Assembly (NCBI GenBank): GCA_013817465.1
Contig: JACDCP010000008.1
Span: 1 to 23,805 of the forward strand
Origin: Gammaproteobacteria bacterium
GTDB taxonomy: Bacteria > Pseudomonadota > Gammaproteobacteria > Steroidobacterales > JACDCP01
Length of the DNA: 23,805 bases
Reading direction: 5' to 3'
The position numbers and the translations under genes are program-made. The notes beneath the pieces are model-generated. The model was not told the DNA's origin, did not search any database, and saw only the letters and a list, made by a program, of their open reading frames with translations. Positions 14,438-21,461 of the stretch are shown one piece after another (position 1 is the first letter of the stretch; each line of letters starts with the position of its first letter).

Positions 14438-14490
14438 GAAATGGGGACATTCCTGATCTTTCAAAAGAAAATCAGGAATGTCCCCATTTC
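14438..14490. repeat. REP-like palindrome immediately after gshA
   Basis: Perfect 20-bp arms, GAAATGGGGACATTCCTGAT (14438-14457) and its complement (14471-14490), around a 13-base loop. The element begins one base past the gshA stop codon (14492-14494 on the minus strand), so it would form a strong hairpin at the end of the gshA message and could protect or terminate it. There is no T-run typical of an intrinsic terminator. Confidence 0.85.
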
Positions 14491-14491
14491 C

Positions 14492-16060
14492 CTATGACGC
14501 GAAGTATCGACGGAGGTATTCCTCGAAGCCGATGTCGTCGGCGGCTTCAAGGGCGCGTTGCTCCGCGAGTGAATTTTCGGCTGCGTCGCTGAATATTGCG
14601 CGCCGGCCTTCCCACACAGAGCCGAGCGCCAGGAAGTAGGCCTTGTGCGCCTCCGACATCTGCAACGCGAACGGGAAGAAAGAAAGTCCGGTTTCGCGCA
14701 TGCCGGCAAGAATGCGCGCAGACGGCGTGAGCTCAGGATCCTCGACCGCTCGCTGCTGTGCCTCGAGCGCCGTCGCATACGAGCAATCGGCATCATCCTG
14801 ATCGAGCAGCCCGCACACGCCACGCATGCGATCCAGAAGCTCCATCGCCCATGCGCCGAGCGGGCGACGCCGGCCACGATCCGTGAGTTCCAGCGCCGGA
14901 TCACGGCCGCGATGTGCAACAGCATGGTGGTTTGCATCGAGCGCAAGCTGTTCGTCATCGCCGATCGGCGGGCTGTCGTGCAGCAGACAGAAGATCAGAA
15001 AGGCCTCCAGAAAGCGCAGCTCGTTGCGGTTAACGCCAACAGGATCGAAAGCGCTTATGTCCAGCGCGCGCAACTCGACATACTCGACTCCGCCGCGGCG
15101 CAGCGCATGGGTCGGCCGCTCGCCGGACCGCGCAACGCGCTTTGGCCGTATGAGGCTGTAGTATTCGTTCTCGATTTGCAGCACGTTTGCATTGAGCTGG
15201 CGGAAGCAACCATCGACCACGACACCGATCTTCTCGTACGCCGCATGTGGAGTGGTGATGGCGTCAGTCAGGCCGACGATGTATTCATCGAGGCTGTTCA
15301 GCGAAATCGACAGGGATTTCTGCGTGGCATTCCGGTAGCCGAGGTCGCTCATGCGCAATGAAGTTGCGTAGGGCTCAAACAAAGTGCCGGCATCGAATTC
15401 AGGCATCCCCGTGTCCCGGCCGCGGAGGAAGGACTTGCAGACAGCGGGCGAACTGCCGAACAGGTAAAGCACGAGCCAGCCGAAGCGCCGGAAATTGCGC
15501 AGCAAGTCGAAATAGGCACCCGATCGGAACGCCGCTGCCGGAACGCGATTTTCCTCCATGTCGCGATAAACAGGCCAGAAGCTTTCCGGCAAGGAATAGT
15601 TGAAGTGCACGCCGGAGATGGCTTGCATGACGCGTCCATAACGGTAGCCGAGACCCCGCCGGTAGACCGTCTTCATGGTGCCCACGTTCGAGCTGCCATA
15701 GCGGGCGAGCGGAATGCTCGCCTCCCCGGCGACCGCGCAGGGCATGCTCGTCGCCCACAGCAGCTCATCGCCCAGATTCTCGTAAACAAACTGGTGGATG
15801 TCGCACAGGAATTGCAGGGTCTCCCACGTCTGCGCAAACGGCGGCGTAACGAACTCCAGCAACGCTTCGGAGAAGTCCGTCGTAATATTGGGATGCGTCA
15901 GCGCGGATCCGAGGACCGAGGGATGGGGCTGCCGGGACATCCGCCCACCTGGATCGATCCTCAGGGATTCCTTCTCCAGTCCCTTCCGCCCGCCCGCAAG
16001 CCCGCCGTCCGGCGCGTGGCGGGCGAGGCCGGCCAGCCGTCGCTCGAGCAAGTCGTTCAT
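14492..16060 (-). CDS. gshA: Glutamate-cysteine ligase (class I)
   Basis: 522 residues, close to the 518 of the E. coli enzyme. It catalyses ATP-dependent gamma-glutamylcysteine formation, the first step of glutathione synthesis, in the cytosol. Family motifs seen in order are GRKGLEKESLRI (about 24-35), LTHPNITTDFSEALLEFVTP (54-73), the MPCAV loop (about 105), ARYGSSNVGTMKTVYRRGL (about 118-136), ISGVHFNYSLP, LGYRNATQKSLSISLNSL and VEYVELRALDISAFDPVGV. The ATG at 16060 gives the expected N-terminus (MNDLLERRLAGLA). It is transcribed away from a glutathione-dependent reductase at 16805, so the two serve the same thiol. A REP-like hairpin follows its stop. Confidence 0.95.
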   Translation of the reverse strand: MNDLLERRLAGLARHAPDGGLAGGRKGLEKESLRIDPGGRMSRQPHPSVLGSALTHPNITTDFSEALLEFVTPPFAQTWETLQFLCDIHQFVYENLGDELLWATSMPCAVAGEASIPLARYGSSNVGTMKTVYRRGLGYRYGRVMQAISGVHFNYSLPESFWPVYRDMEENRVPAAAFRSGAYFDLLRNFRRFGWLVLYLFGSSPAVCKSFLRGRDTGMPEFDAGTLFEPYATSLRMSDLGYRNATQKSLSISLNSLDEYIVGLTDAITTPHAAYEKIGVVVDGCFRQLNANVLQIENEYYSLIRPKRVARSGERPTHALRRGGVEYVELRALDISAFDPVGVNRNELRFLEAFLIFCLLHDSPPIGDDEQLALDANHHAVAHRGRDPALELTDRGRRRPLGAWAMELLDRMRGVCGLLDQDDADCSYATALEAQQRAVEDPELTPSARILAGMRETGLSFFPFALQMSEAHKAYFLALGSVWEGRRAIFSDAAENSLAEQRALEAADDIGFEEYLRRYFAS

Positions 16061-16082
16061 GGGTCGATCCGCGCAGTGGCGG

Positions 16083-16675
16083 TCAGAAGGGTATGCGCCC
16101 GGTCAGCATGTCTTTGAACATGACTAAATCCCCGGCAAGGCTAGAGCTTGTCTCATGATTCCGCGCGAGCCGCGTTGTCACCCATTCGCCCGCAGGCAAG
16201 GCGCCCGGCGCAGACCGTATCAGACATACGGTCAAGCCGCGCAACGCAGCATCCGGGCGAATGGGTGGCAACCCTTCGGGACGGGGCCAGATTCCCCCAC
16301 AGCGGCGTTGCTCCTCGCTTATTTGCGATGGGCAAACTGCGCTCGTCGCGTCTGGCTGTGGACGAATCTGGCCGCCGTCGCGGCCGCGGGGAATCATGAG
16401 ACAGGCTCTTTGAACGGGTGCCTGAAAGTCGCCGGGCGATTCTTCTCGAACAGATAATGTCCAATCCACGCGAAGCCGTAACCGAAGACCGGCAGTAGCC
16501 ACAGCCACACGGCTTCGGCCAGGAACAGCGCCGCCAAGGCTGTCGCGAGCACGAGCGCGGTGCCGATAAAATGCAGACGGCGGCTCGTTCGATTGGCGTG
16601 CTCGGCGAGATAGAAAGGGTAGAACGCATTGAAAGTCTCGAAGCGCCGCAGATTGATTTCGTCGAGCTGGCTCAT
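16083..16675 (-). pseudogene. DUF962/Mpo1-like membrane protein gene interrupted by an inserted element
   Basis: The frame starts at ATG 16675 (MSQLDEINLRRFETFNAFYP) and continues with two hydrophobic segments (about 36-52 and 56-74), RRLHFIGTAL and WIGHYLFEKNRPATFRHPF. These are the conserved His motifs of DUF962, the family of the yeast Mpo1 2-hydroxy-fatty-acid dioxygenase. It then hits an early stop at 16394 (93 residues). The family's usual end, here SLAGDLVMFKDMLTGRIPF, is found in another frame at 16083-16142. Between them lies a 266-bp element (16144-16409). Removing it restores one frame of about 111 residues reading HPFNSLAGD. The truncated product loses about 18 residues; it may or may not be stable. 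Confidence 0.8.
16144..16409. mobile_element. 266-bp non-coding element with terminal inverted repeats and branched fold
   Basis: The ends GAGCTTGTCTCATGATTCC (from 16144) and the complement of GAGCCTGTCTCATGATTCC (to 16408/16409) match at 18 of 19 positions. Inside are two long hairpins: 14-bp perfect arms CACCCATTCGCCCG (16179-16192) with 16254-16267, extended by GTTG/CAAC and enclosing ACCGTAT/ATACGGT; and GGCCAGATTC-N2-CCACAGC (16285-16303) with 16355-16373. There is no transposase frame, so it resembles a MITE. It sits inside the DUF962 gene. No clear target duplication was seen; a 1-2 base duplication cannot be excluded. Confidence 0.75.
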
Positions 16676-16715
16676 TATCGGTGGCTGCCCTGACCGCAAC
16701 AGTGATGGAAGCGCG

Positions 16716-16721
16716 ATTATA
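16716..16721 (-). promoter_or_regulatory. -10-like box before the DUF962 gene
   Basis: A perfect TATAAT on the minus strand lies about 40 bases upstream of the ATG at 16675. No recognisable -35 hexamer is found at 16-18 bases distance, so this is a weak prediction. Confidence 0.35.
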
Positions 16722-16804
16722 CGCCCCGGCTGAAGCGACGACGCGATGCCCATCCGGCAACGGATCGGTTTGAGGCCATACTTCGATCAATCAAGGAGGA
16801 CACA

Positions 16805-17791
16805 ATGGGCTTGCTGGTAAATGGGAAATGGCAGGATCGCTGGTACGACACCAGCAAGTGGGGCGGTCGCTTCGAGCGCCAGGCAGCTTCGTTTCGTCAC
16901 TGGATCACGCCTGACGGCAGCCCCGGTGAATCCGGCGCGGGCGGATTTCCCGCTGCAGCGGGCCGCTATCACCTCTATGTCTCGCTGGCCTGCCCCTGGG
17001 CTAGCCGCACGCTCGTGCTACGCAAGCTAAAGGGCCTGGAAGACGCCATCTCCGTCTCGTCCGTCAAGCCGCACATGCTCGAGAACGGCTGGGAGTTCGG
17101 GCGCGCTGGCAGCGAGGACGCGAGCCTTGCAGATCCACTCTATTGCCGGCGTTTCCTGCACGAAATCTATACGCTCGCCGAGCCTGAATACACCGGACGG
17201 GTGACGGTGCCGGTGCTCTGGGATAAAGAACAGGAAGCCATCGTCAACAACGAGTCTGCAGAAATTATCCGCATGCTGAATGATGCATTCGGTGATTTCG
17301 CCGCTCACGGTACCGACTACTATCCGGCGGCGCTGCGCGGCGAGATCGACAGAATCAACGACGTGGTCTACCGCAACGTCAACAACGGCGTGTATCGCTG
17401 CGGGTTCGCGACGTCCCAGGAAGCCTACGAAGAGGGCTTCGATGCGCTTTTCGCGACCCTCGACGAGCTGGATGCCCGATTGGGCCGGCAGCGGTACCTG
17501 GTCGGCTCGCGGCTAACCGAAGCAGACTGGCGCCTGTTCACCACGCTGGTGCGTTTCGATGTCGTCTATTACGGCCACTTCAAGGCCAATCTGCACCGCG
17601 TGGCCGACTACCCGAATCTCTCCAACTACCTGCGCGATCTGTATCAGCACGACGGCGTAGCCGCGACCGTCGACTTCGGGCACATCAAGCAGCACTATTA
17701 CTACAGCCACGGGAACATCAATCCCACGCGGGTCGTGCCGAAAGGTCCCGCCCAGGATCTCGACGCACCCCACGACCGCGGCCGATTCTGA
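16805..17791 (+). CDS. yqjG: Glutathionyl-hydroquinone reductase (Xi-class glutathione transferase)
   Basis: 328 residues, the length of the YqjG/ECM4 family. It reduces glutathionyl-hydroquinones with glutathione in the cytosol. The catalytic CPWA motif places Cys63 at the same residue number as in E. coli YqjG. Other marks are WITPDGSPG (33-41), a family N-terminal segment, the NNESAEIIRMLN glutathione-binding block, the VYRCGFATSQEAYEE segment, LTEADWRLFTTLVRFD of the C-terminal helical domain, and HINPTRVVPKGP near the end. The ATG at 16805 has a strong AAGGAGG about 7 bases upstream. gshA lies close by on the other strand, so glutathione synthesis and use are encoded together. Confidence 0.93.
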   Translation: MGLLVNGKWQDRWYDTSKWGGRFERQAASFRHWITPDGSPGESGAGGFPAAAGRYHLYVSLACPWASRTLVLRKLKGLEDAISVSSVKPHMLENGWEFGRAGSEDASLADPLYCRRFLHEIYTLAEPEYTGRVTVPVLWDKEQEAIVNNESAEIIRMLNDAFGDFAAHGTDYYPAALRGEIDRINDVVYRNVNNGVYRCGFATSQEAYEEGFDALFATLDELDARLGRQRYLVGSRLTEADWRLFTTLVRFDVVYYGHFKANLHRVADYPNLSNYLRDLYQHDGVAATVDFGHIKQHYYYSHGNINPTRVVPKGPAQDLDAPHDRGRF

Positions 17792-17846
17792 CGCTGCCAC
17801 GACCGTTTGCTATGCTTGCCTGCCACAGTCGCGAGGAAAACCGTCC

Positions 17847-18620
17847 ATGAAAAAGGCTGCAAGCACGCTGGCGTTTCTGCTGGCGAGCCCCGCTGCGATG
17901 GCCGGGGTCGTATTCCAGATGGAGACCGCCGTGAGCGGCCAGGAGCCGCAATCCCTGGAGATCGCCATTGCCGACAACAACCTCGCGATCTCCGGCCATG
18001 CGGACGGCGCAATGATCTATCGGGGTGAAGAGCAGGCCATGCTCGCCATCAGCCACGCCGATGACGCTTACACGGTCATCGACAAGAAGGGCGTTGAAAC
18101 CGTTGCGGCGACGATCAACCCGCTGCTCGAGCAGCTCGAGCGCATGCCGCCGAAGCACCGGGCGCAGATCGAGAAGATGATGGGCGCCGAGCTGCCCGGC
18201 GCAGCGGGTCCTCCGGCCGAGACAAGCGTCGTGAATACCGGTCGGACCGATACGATCAGCGGATTCGATTGCGTCTGGTGGGAAGTGGAAGAGAATGGCG
18301 TCAAGCTGCGCGAAATGTGCGTGACGCCCGTCGATAACATACCGAACGGCGATGAAGTCATGACTGTCGTGGGCAGTATGAGCGAATTCTACGAGGAAGT
18401 GCTTGCACAGTTCACCGCGAACTTCGATTTCGCGATGTCGGGAAATCCATTTGCCGATGTAGGCAAAATGGACGGCTTCCCGGTCAAGACGCGCAGCTTC
18501 CGCGATAATGCGCTGGAAGCCGAGACAGTCGTCAAATCGGCGAAAGCGAAGAGTATAGATCCATCCGTCTTCGAGGCACCGGCCGGCTATGACAGGCGCA
18601 GCATCGCCGGCATCGGGTAG
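17847..18620 (+). CDS. Secreted DUF4412-like protein
   Basis: 257 residues with a signal peptide (MKKAASTLAFLLASPAAMAG). The mature protein begins with beta-strand pattern VVFQMETAVSGQEPQSLEIAIADNNLAI, then a helical Met/Lys-rich stretch (LLEQLERMPPKHRAQIEKMM) and NTGRTDTISGFDCVWWEVEENG. It ends with FPVKTRSF and SIDPSVFEAPAGYDRRS. The order (strand-rich domain, helix with Met/Lys, a 'gFdCxxw' block, and an 'FxxPaGY' end) is what I associate with DUF4412 proteins, whose function is not known. GAGGA lies about 10 bases before the ATG. Two cysteines (in DCVWW and EMCVTP) could form a disulfide. Function is not predicted. Confidence 0.7.
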   Translation: MKKAASTLAFLLASPAAMAGVVFQMETAVSGQEPQSLEIAIADNNLAISGHADGAMIYRGEEQAMLAISHADDAYTVIDKKGVETVAATINPLLEQLERMPPKHRAQIEKMMGAELPGAAGPPAETSVVNTGRTDTISGFDCVWWEVEENGVKLREMCVTPVDNIPNGDEVMTVVGSMSEFYEEVLAQFTANFDFAMSGNPFADVGKMDGFPVKTRSFRDNALEAETVVKSAKAKSIDPSVFEAPAGYDRRSIAGIG

Positions 18621-18660
18621 GGAAGCTCCGATCAATCAGCGTGTCGTCATTCAGGCGGAC

Positions 18661-18698
18661 GCCGGAATCCAGTGTCTTCGAAAGACCTGGGTACCGGC
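18661..18698. repeat. Degenerate dispersed palindrome
   Basis: GCCGG-AAT-CCAG ... CTGG-GTA-CCGGC with an inner GTCTT/AAGAC forms a nested hairpin. With its surroundings (GTCATTC..GGAATCCAG) it resembles a decayed copy of the GTCATTCCCGC..GCGGGAATCCAG repeats common in proteobacteria. Nothing else is seen in the 18621-18845 gap. Confidence 0.45.
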
Positions 18699-18845
18699 GC
18701 CCACCGGGGCGACGAGTTATTCAGAAGTTCGCTGGAAACTGCGCGGTGCCCGGAACACCGGCTGCGAGGGCGCGGTCCAATTCAGTACCCATTCAGGCTG
18801 GATGATCTAGCCTCGCAATGACAACCGGTCCCACCGGAGCCTCGT

Positions 18846-19193
18846 ATGCGATTCACAATAATCCTCGCGCTCCTGCTCGCTTCGGCCGGCACTGCGCACG
18901 CCGACGCGATGCGCTGCGGCAGCAAGCTGGTCACCGACGGCGATCCCGCCGCGAAAGTCGTGGCCCGCTGCGGTGAGCCCGCACAGATCGTCGAAACAGT
19001 CGTATACCGCACGTTCCGTCCTCTGCATTTCCAGGGCTCACAGCTCTTCCCGGTCGGACTCGAAACGACCGTCGGCATTCTCGTCGAAAAATGGACCTAT
19101 AACTTCGGCCCGTTCAAGCTGATGCGCGTTCTGCACTTCGAGAACGGCTATCTGGCCGAGGTCGAGACACTCGGCTACGGCTATCATGATTAA
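18846..19193 (+). CDS. DUF2845 small exported protein
   Basis: 115 residues. Signal peptide MRFTIILALLLASAGTAHA, then ADAMRCGSKLVTDGDPAAKV and VARCGEPAQ, the DUF2845 signature (CGs-LV--GD---V---CGeP). The two cysteines in the signature could form a periplasmic disulfide. The second half (VEKWTYNFGPFKLMRVLHFENGY) is the family's strand region, and the short 'LhFenG-l--ie-lGyG' end is complete. The family's function is not established; members are small periplasmic proteins. It begins after a 225-base gap from the preceding gene and probably has its own start signal, which I cannot define. Confidence 0.88.
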   Translation: MRFTIILALLLASAGTAHADAMRCGSKLVTDGDPAAKVVARCGEPAQIVETVVYRTFRPLHFQGSQLFPVGLETTVGILVEKWTYNFGPFKLMRVLHFENGYLAEVETLGYGYHD

Positions 19194-19214
19194 GAAGGGT
19201 GAATAAAAAGGGCG

Positions 19215-19256
19215 AAAAAAAAGCGCCACGCTAAGGGGTAAGCTGAGACGTGGCGC
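19215..19256 (-). terminator. Intrinsic terminator (minus strand)
   Basis: Perfect 8-bp arms GCGCCACG (19223-19230) and CGTGGCGC (19249-19256) with an 18-base loop. On the minus strand the hairpin is followed directly by eight T residues (19215-19222) and a second T-rich stretch. It lacks a T-run in the plus direction, so it terminates leftward transcription. It ends the candidate small RNA at 19215-19380 and would also stop read-through from the threonine synthase gene. Confidence 0.85.
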
Positions 19257-19380
19257 CAGGAGCGTAACCGCATTGCTGCGGCATCAGGAGGAACTCAGGT
19301 CAGACGTCGAGTGACTCTCAGGAAAAAAAGGACAACCTCGTCAAGTCCAGCTTCGCCACCCTGGCGGACGGCGACACTGT
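19215..19380 (-). ncRNA. Candidate sigma-54-dependent small RNA
   Basis: A perfect sigma-54 promoter (19390-19405) predicts a start at 19379-19380 and an intrinsic terminator ends at 19215, giving a transcript of about 165 nt with no convincing coding frame. In transcript sense it contains a hairpin CGCC-AGGGT-GGCG, a run of seven U, an unpaired-looking UUCCUCCUGAUG (complementary to a ribosome-binding site), a hairpin CCGCA-GCAA-UGCGG, and the terminator hairpin with a C-rich loop. A 17-codon frame from that AUG ends in the terminator loop but has no ribosome site. It lies in the 330-base gap between converging DUF2845 and threonine synthase genes; nothing else is seen there. Confidence 0.6.
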
Positions 19381-19389
19381 AATTGCAGG

Positions 19390-19405
19390 AGCAAGAGCTG
19401 TGCCA
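19390..19405 (-). promoter_or_regulatory. Sigma-54 (-24/-12) promoter, perfect consensus
   Basis: Minus strand TGGCAC-AGCTC-TTGCT matches the consensus TGGCAC-N5-TTGCW at every position with correct GG-GC spacing. It points left into a gene-free stretch that ends in an intrinsic terminator. It lies downstream of threonine synthase on the same strand, so it does not drive that gene. Confidence 0.75.
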
Positions 19406-19447
19406 GCGTCCTGCGGCGAGGTTTTTCAATAGCTTACGTCAAGGCAT

Positions 19448-19471
19448 CGTGCAGCGACGTGACGTGCAGCG
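19448..19471 (-). promoter_or_regulatory. Tandem 9-bp repeats upstream of the small-RNA promoter
   Basis: CGTGCAGCG occurs at 19448-19456 and 19463-19471, 15 bases apart, at about -68 to -91 from the predicted small-RNA start. That is the position where sigma-54 activators bind. The overlapping TGACG-CTGCA-CGTCA dyad on the minus strand adds symmetry. The binding protein is unknown; the motif differs from the TGTCCG half-sites at 14361-14395. Confidence 0.35.
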
Positions 19472-19523
19472 TCAGTTTCGGACATCCATCGTCAGGATGG
19501 GACAAGCGTGCAACGGTCAAGCC

Positions 19524-20789
19524 TCATCCTGGCGGCTGGATCAAGTGCCGGACGTTTGGCAGATACTTTTCGAACGAGCAGGTATTGATGCACACCACTT
19601 GCTCTCCGCGGCGTATCAATCTGCGTGAGACGCATTGCTCGAGTGCCGCGAGCGTTGCAGCGCCTTCCGGGCAGATCCACCAGCCGCGCGTTCGATAGAC
19701 CTCCGCCAGCGTGCTCGCAATTGCTTTCTCGCTGACGGAGAGGGCCGCGCCGCCACTGTCGCGCAGAATCTTCAAGACCTGGAAATGCCCGACGCCTCCA
19801 GGCACGTTGAGGCCCGTGGCCAAGGTCTCACCGGGGGTTACAGCAGTCGTGTCTGCGCGTCCGGAATCGAAGGCTACGACTAGCGGTGCGGTGCTTTCGC
19901 TCTGCACGGCAATGAAGCGCGGTCGTCGCGCATCGATCAGCCCGAGCGCCTCGAGTTCGTCGAAGGCTTTCCACATGCCGACGATGCCGGTGCCGCCGCC
20001 TGTCGGATACACGATGGCATCCGGTACACCCCAGTTGTCGTCATTTAAACCGTTGTGTGGTTCCGCGATCTCGAGTCCCAGCGTCTTCTTGCCTTCGATG
20101 CGCCAGCCAGGTTCCTGGAAAGTCGCCACACTGAACCAGCCGTCGGCCACGTATTTGCGTTGCACGAGCTCGCCTGCTTCGCGGATGGTTCCCGGCACGA
20201 GGTCGAGGCGGATGTCGGGATTCGTTTTCGCGAGCGCCGCGACGCGCCCGAGAATCGGCAGGGGAGTGTCGTTAGGCATAGCGACCGCTGCGGCTATCCC
20301 CGCGCGCGCCGCGTAAGTAGCGAGCGAGTCACCGGCATTTCCTTGCGTGGGCACGGCGAGCTGCGTCAGGGCGAGCTTGCGCGCCATGGACACCGTCATG
20401 GCCATGCCCCGATCCTTGAAACTCAACGTCGGGTTCGCGCCGAAGCCCGGCATCTGCATGCCCTCTTCCTTGACCCACAGACGAAACCCGTGATGCGCGG
20501 CGAGCGGGTGCGCGTGATAGTCGAGAAGGGGCGTGTGGCCCTCGCCGAGTGTGACGATCCACCGGCGGTCGCCCGTATCGTCGTGATCCAGCACGAGCAG
20601 GCCGCCGAAGCGCCACATGTTGCGGCGCTCCGGTCGATACCACGAGGCTCCCGGCCGCTCCGCTGCGAGACGCTCGAGGTCGAGCACAATCTCCACAGGG
20701 CGTCCATCGTGCGGACACAGGTTCATGATCGTATCGGGTGCGTACTGCTTTCCGCAGCCGAGGCAGCGCAAGTGCAATCGATAACTCAC
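19524..20789 (-). CDS. thrC: Threonine synthase
   Basis: 421 residues from GTG at 20789. It is a fold-type II PLP enzyme converting O-phosphohomoserine to threonine. An N-terminal zinc-ribbon-like segment (LRCLGCGKQY ... NLCPHDG; Cys9, Cys12, Cys25) is typical of the longer bacterial/archaeal form. The PLP lysine is in NPTLSFKDRGMAMT (Lys125), TQGNAGDSLATYAARAG binds cofactor and substrate, and PTGGGTGIVGMWKAF is the phosphate-binding loop. The GTG is chosen because the zinc-ribbon similarity starts a few residues later, and the open frame upstream runs into the bactofilin promoter region on the other strand; its ribosome site is poor. Related PLP enzymes of the family cannot be excluded entirely, but the segment order fits threonine synthase. 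Confidence 0.85.
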   Translation of the reverse strand: MSYRLHLRCLGCGKQYAPDTIMNLCPHDGRPVEIVLDLERLAAERPGASWYRPERRNMWRFGGLLVLDHDDTGDRRWIVTLGEGHTPLLDYHAHPLAAHHGFRLWVKEEGMQMPGFGANPTLSFKDRGMAMTVSMARKLALTQLAVPTQGNAGDSLATYAARAGIAAAVAMPNDTPLPILGRVAALAKTNPDIRLDLVPGTIREAGELVQRKYVADGWFSVATFQEPGWRIEGKKTLGLEIAEPHNGLNDDNWGVPDAIVYPTGGGTGIVGMWKAFDELEALGLIDARRPRFIAVQSESTAPLVVAFDSGRADTTAVTPGETLATGLNVPGGVGHFQVLKILRDSGGAALSVSEKAIASTLAEVYRTRGWWICPEGAATLAALEQCVSRRLIRRGEQVVCINTCSFEKYLPNVRHLIQPPG

Positions 20790-20951
20790 GCCGGGAGTAT
20801 GCCATCGCGCTGGCTGGCATCGGCCGGAGAATCTCCGCACAATGCATCGGCATTCGATAGCAGAATGATGGAAAAGCCATGGATGGTTTTTTCGAGGCTG
20901 CAATGTCCCTGCCTCGCCCGGCAGGCTGGAACCCGTGAGGAGCGAGCTACC

Positions 20952-21353
20952 ATGGCAGGCAAGAATCCGTTGCGCCGTATCCTGGACAAGGCATCCGGCC
21001 CCACCACTTTCATCGGTGAGGACGCTTCGTTCCTGGGCGATATCGAAGGCAACGGCCATTTCGTCATCTGCGGAGCGGTGACAGGCAACTGCAAGCTGGA
21101 CGGCCCGCTCACGATCGCTGTCACCGGCCGCTGGAAAGGCCGTATCGAAGCCCGCGACATTGTCATTGCCGGCCAGGTGGACGGCGATGTATTTGCCGAG
21201 GGTAAGCTCGAAGTCGCGGCCTCGGCGCGCATCGACGGCAACTTGTCCGGGCGCTCAGTGGCCGTAGCCGAAGGCGCGGTCATCGAAGGCGGCATCAACG
21301 TGCAGGGCGAGACGCCGCTGATCACCTTCACCGACAAGCGGAAGTCGGAGTAG
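20952..21353 (+). CDS. Bactofilin (polymer-forming cytoskeletal protein)
   Basis: 133 residues. The central right-handed beta-helix repeat is visible as TFIGEDASFLGDIEGNGHFV, then short repeating turns (GAVTGNCKLDGPLTI, GRWKGRIEARDIVI, GQVDGDVFAEGKLEVA, ARIDGNLSGRSVAV, AVIEGGINVQG). The family polymerises into filaments at the membrane and helps shape cells or position other proteins. The short N-terminus (MAGKNPLRRILDKASG) could be the membrane-associating tail. ATG at 20952 has AGGAG about 10 bases upstream. Longer in-frame extension exists but is antisense to threonine synthase and has no family similarity. It diverges from thrC across a 162-base gap with no clear promoter motif. Confidence 0.92.
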   Translation: MAGKNPLRRILDKASGPTTFIGEDASFLGDIEGNGHFVICGAVTGNCKLDGPLTIAVTGRWKGRIEARDIVIAGQVDGDVFAEGKLEVAASARIDGNLSGRSVAVAEGAVIEGGINVQGETPLITFTDKRKSE

Positions 21354-21404
21354 AACGTTGGCGGGCTGTGCGCGATCGCACACCCGGGCCGGGAAAAAAT
21401 GGAT

Positions 21405-21426
21405 GGCGGGCTAAAGCCCGCCCTAC
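21405..21426. repeat. GGCGGG..CCCGCC palindromic repeat
   Basis: GGCGGGCT-AA-AGCCCGCC (21405-21422, 8-bp arms) followed by CTAC, between the converging bactofilin and dehydrogenase genes. It is the same family as the copies at 12891 and 14409. A further palindrome, TGTGCG-CGAT-CGCACA, lies at 21367-21382. Confidence 0.8.
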
Positions 21427-21461
21427 CGGGTCTGTCACGCAGGACCGAGTTTGTGGAGACG

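Noticed and set aside
19215..19380. Csr/Rsm-type or Crc-type regulatory RNA
   Set aside because: The RNA lacks repeated GGA loops and CA-rich motifs.
20055..20951. Long upstream extension of the bactofilin frame
   Set aside because: It is antisense to threonine synthase; the bactofilin family starts at the ATG at 20952.
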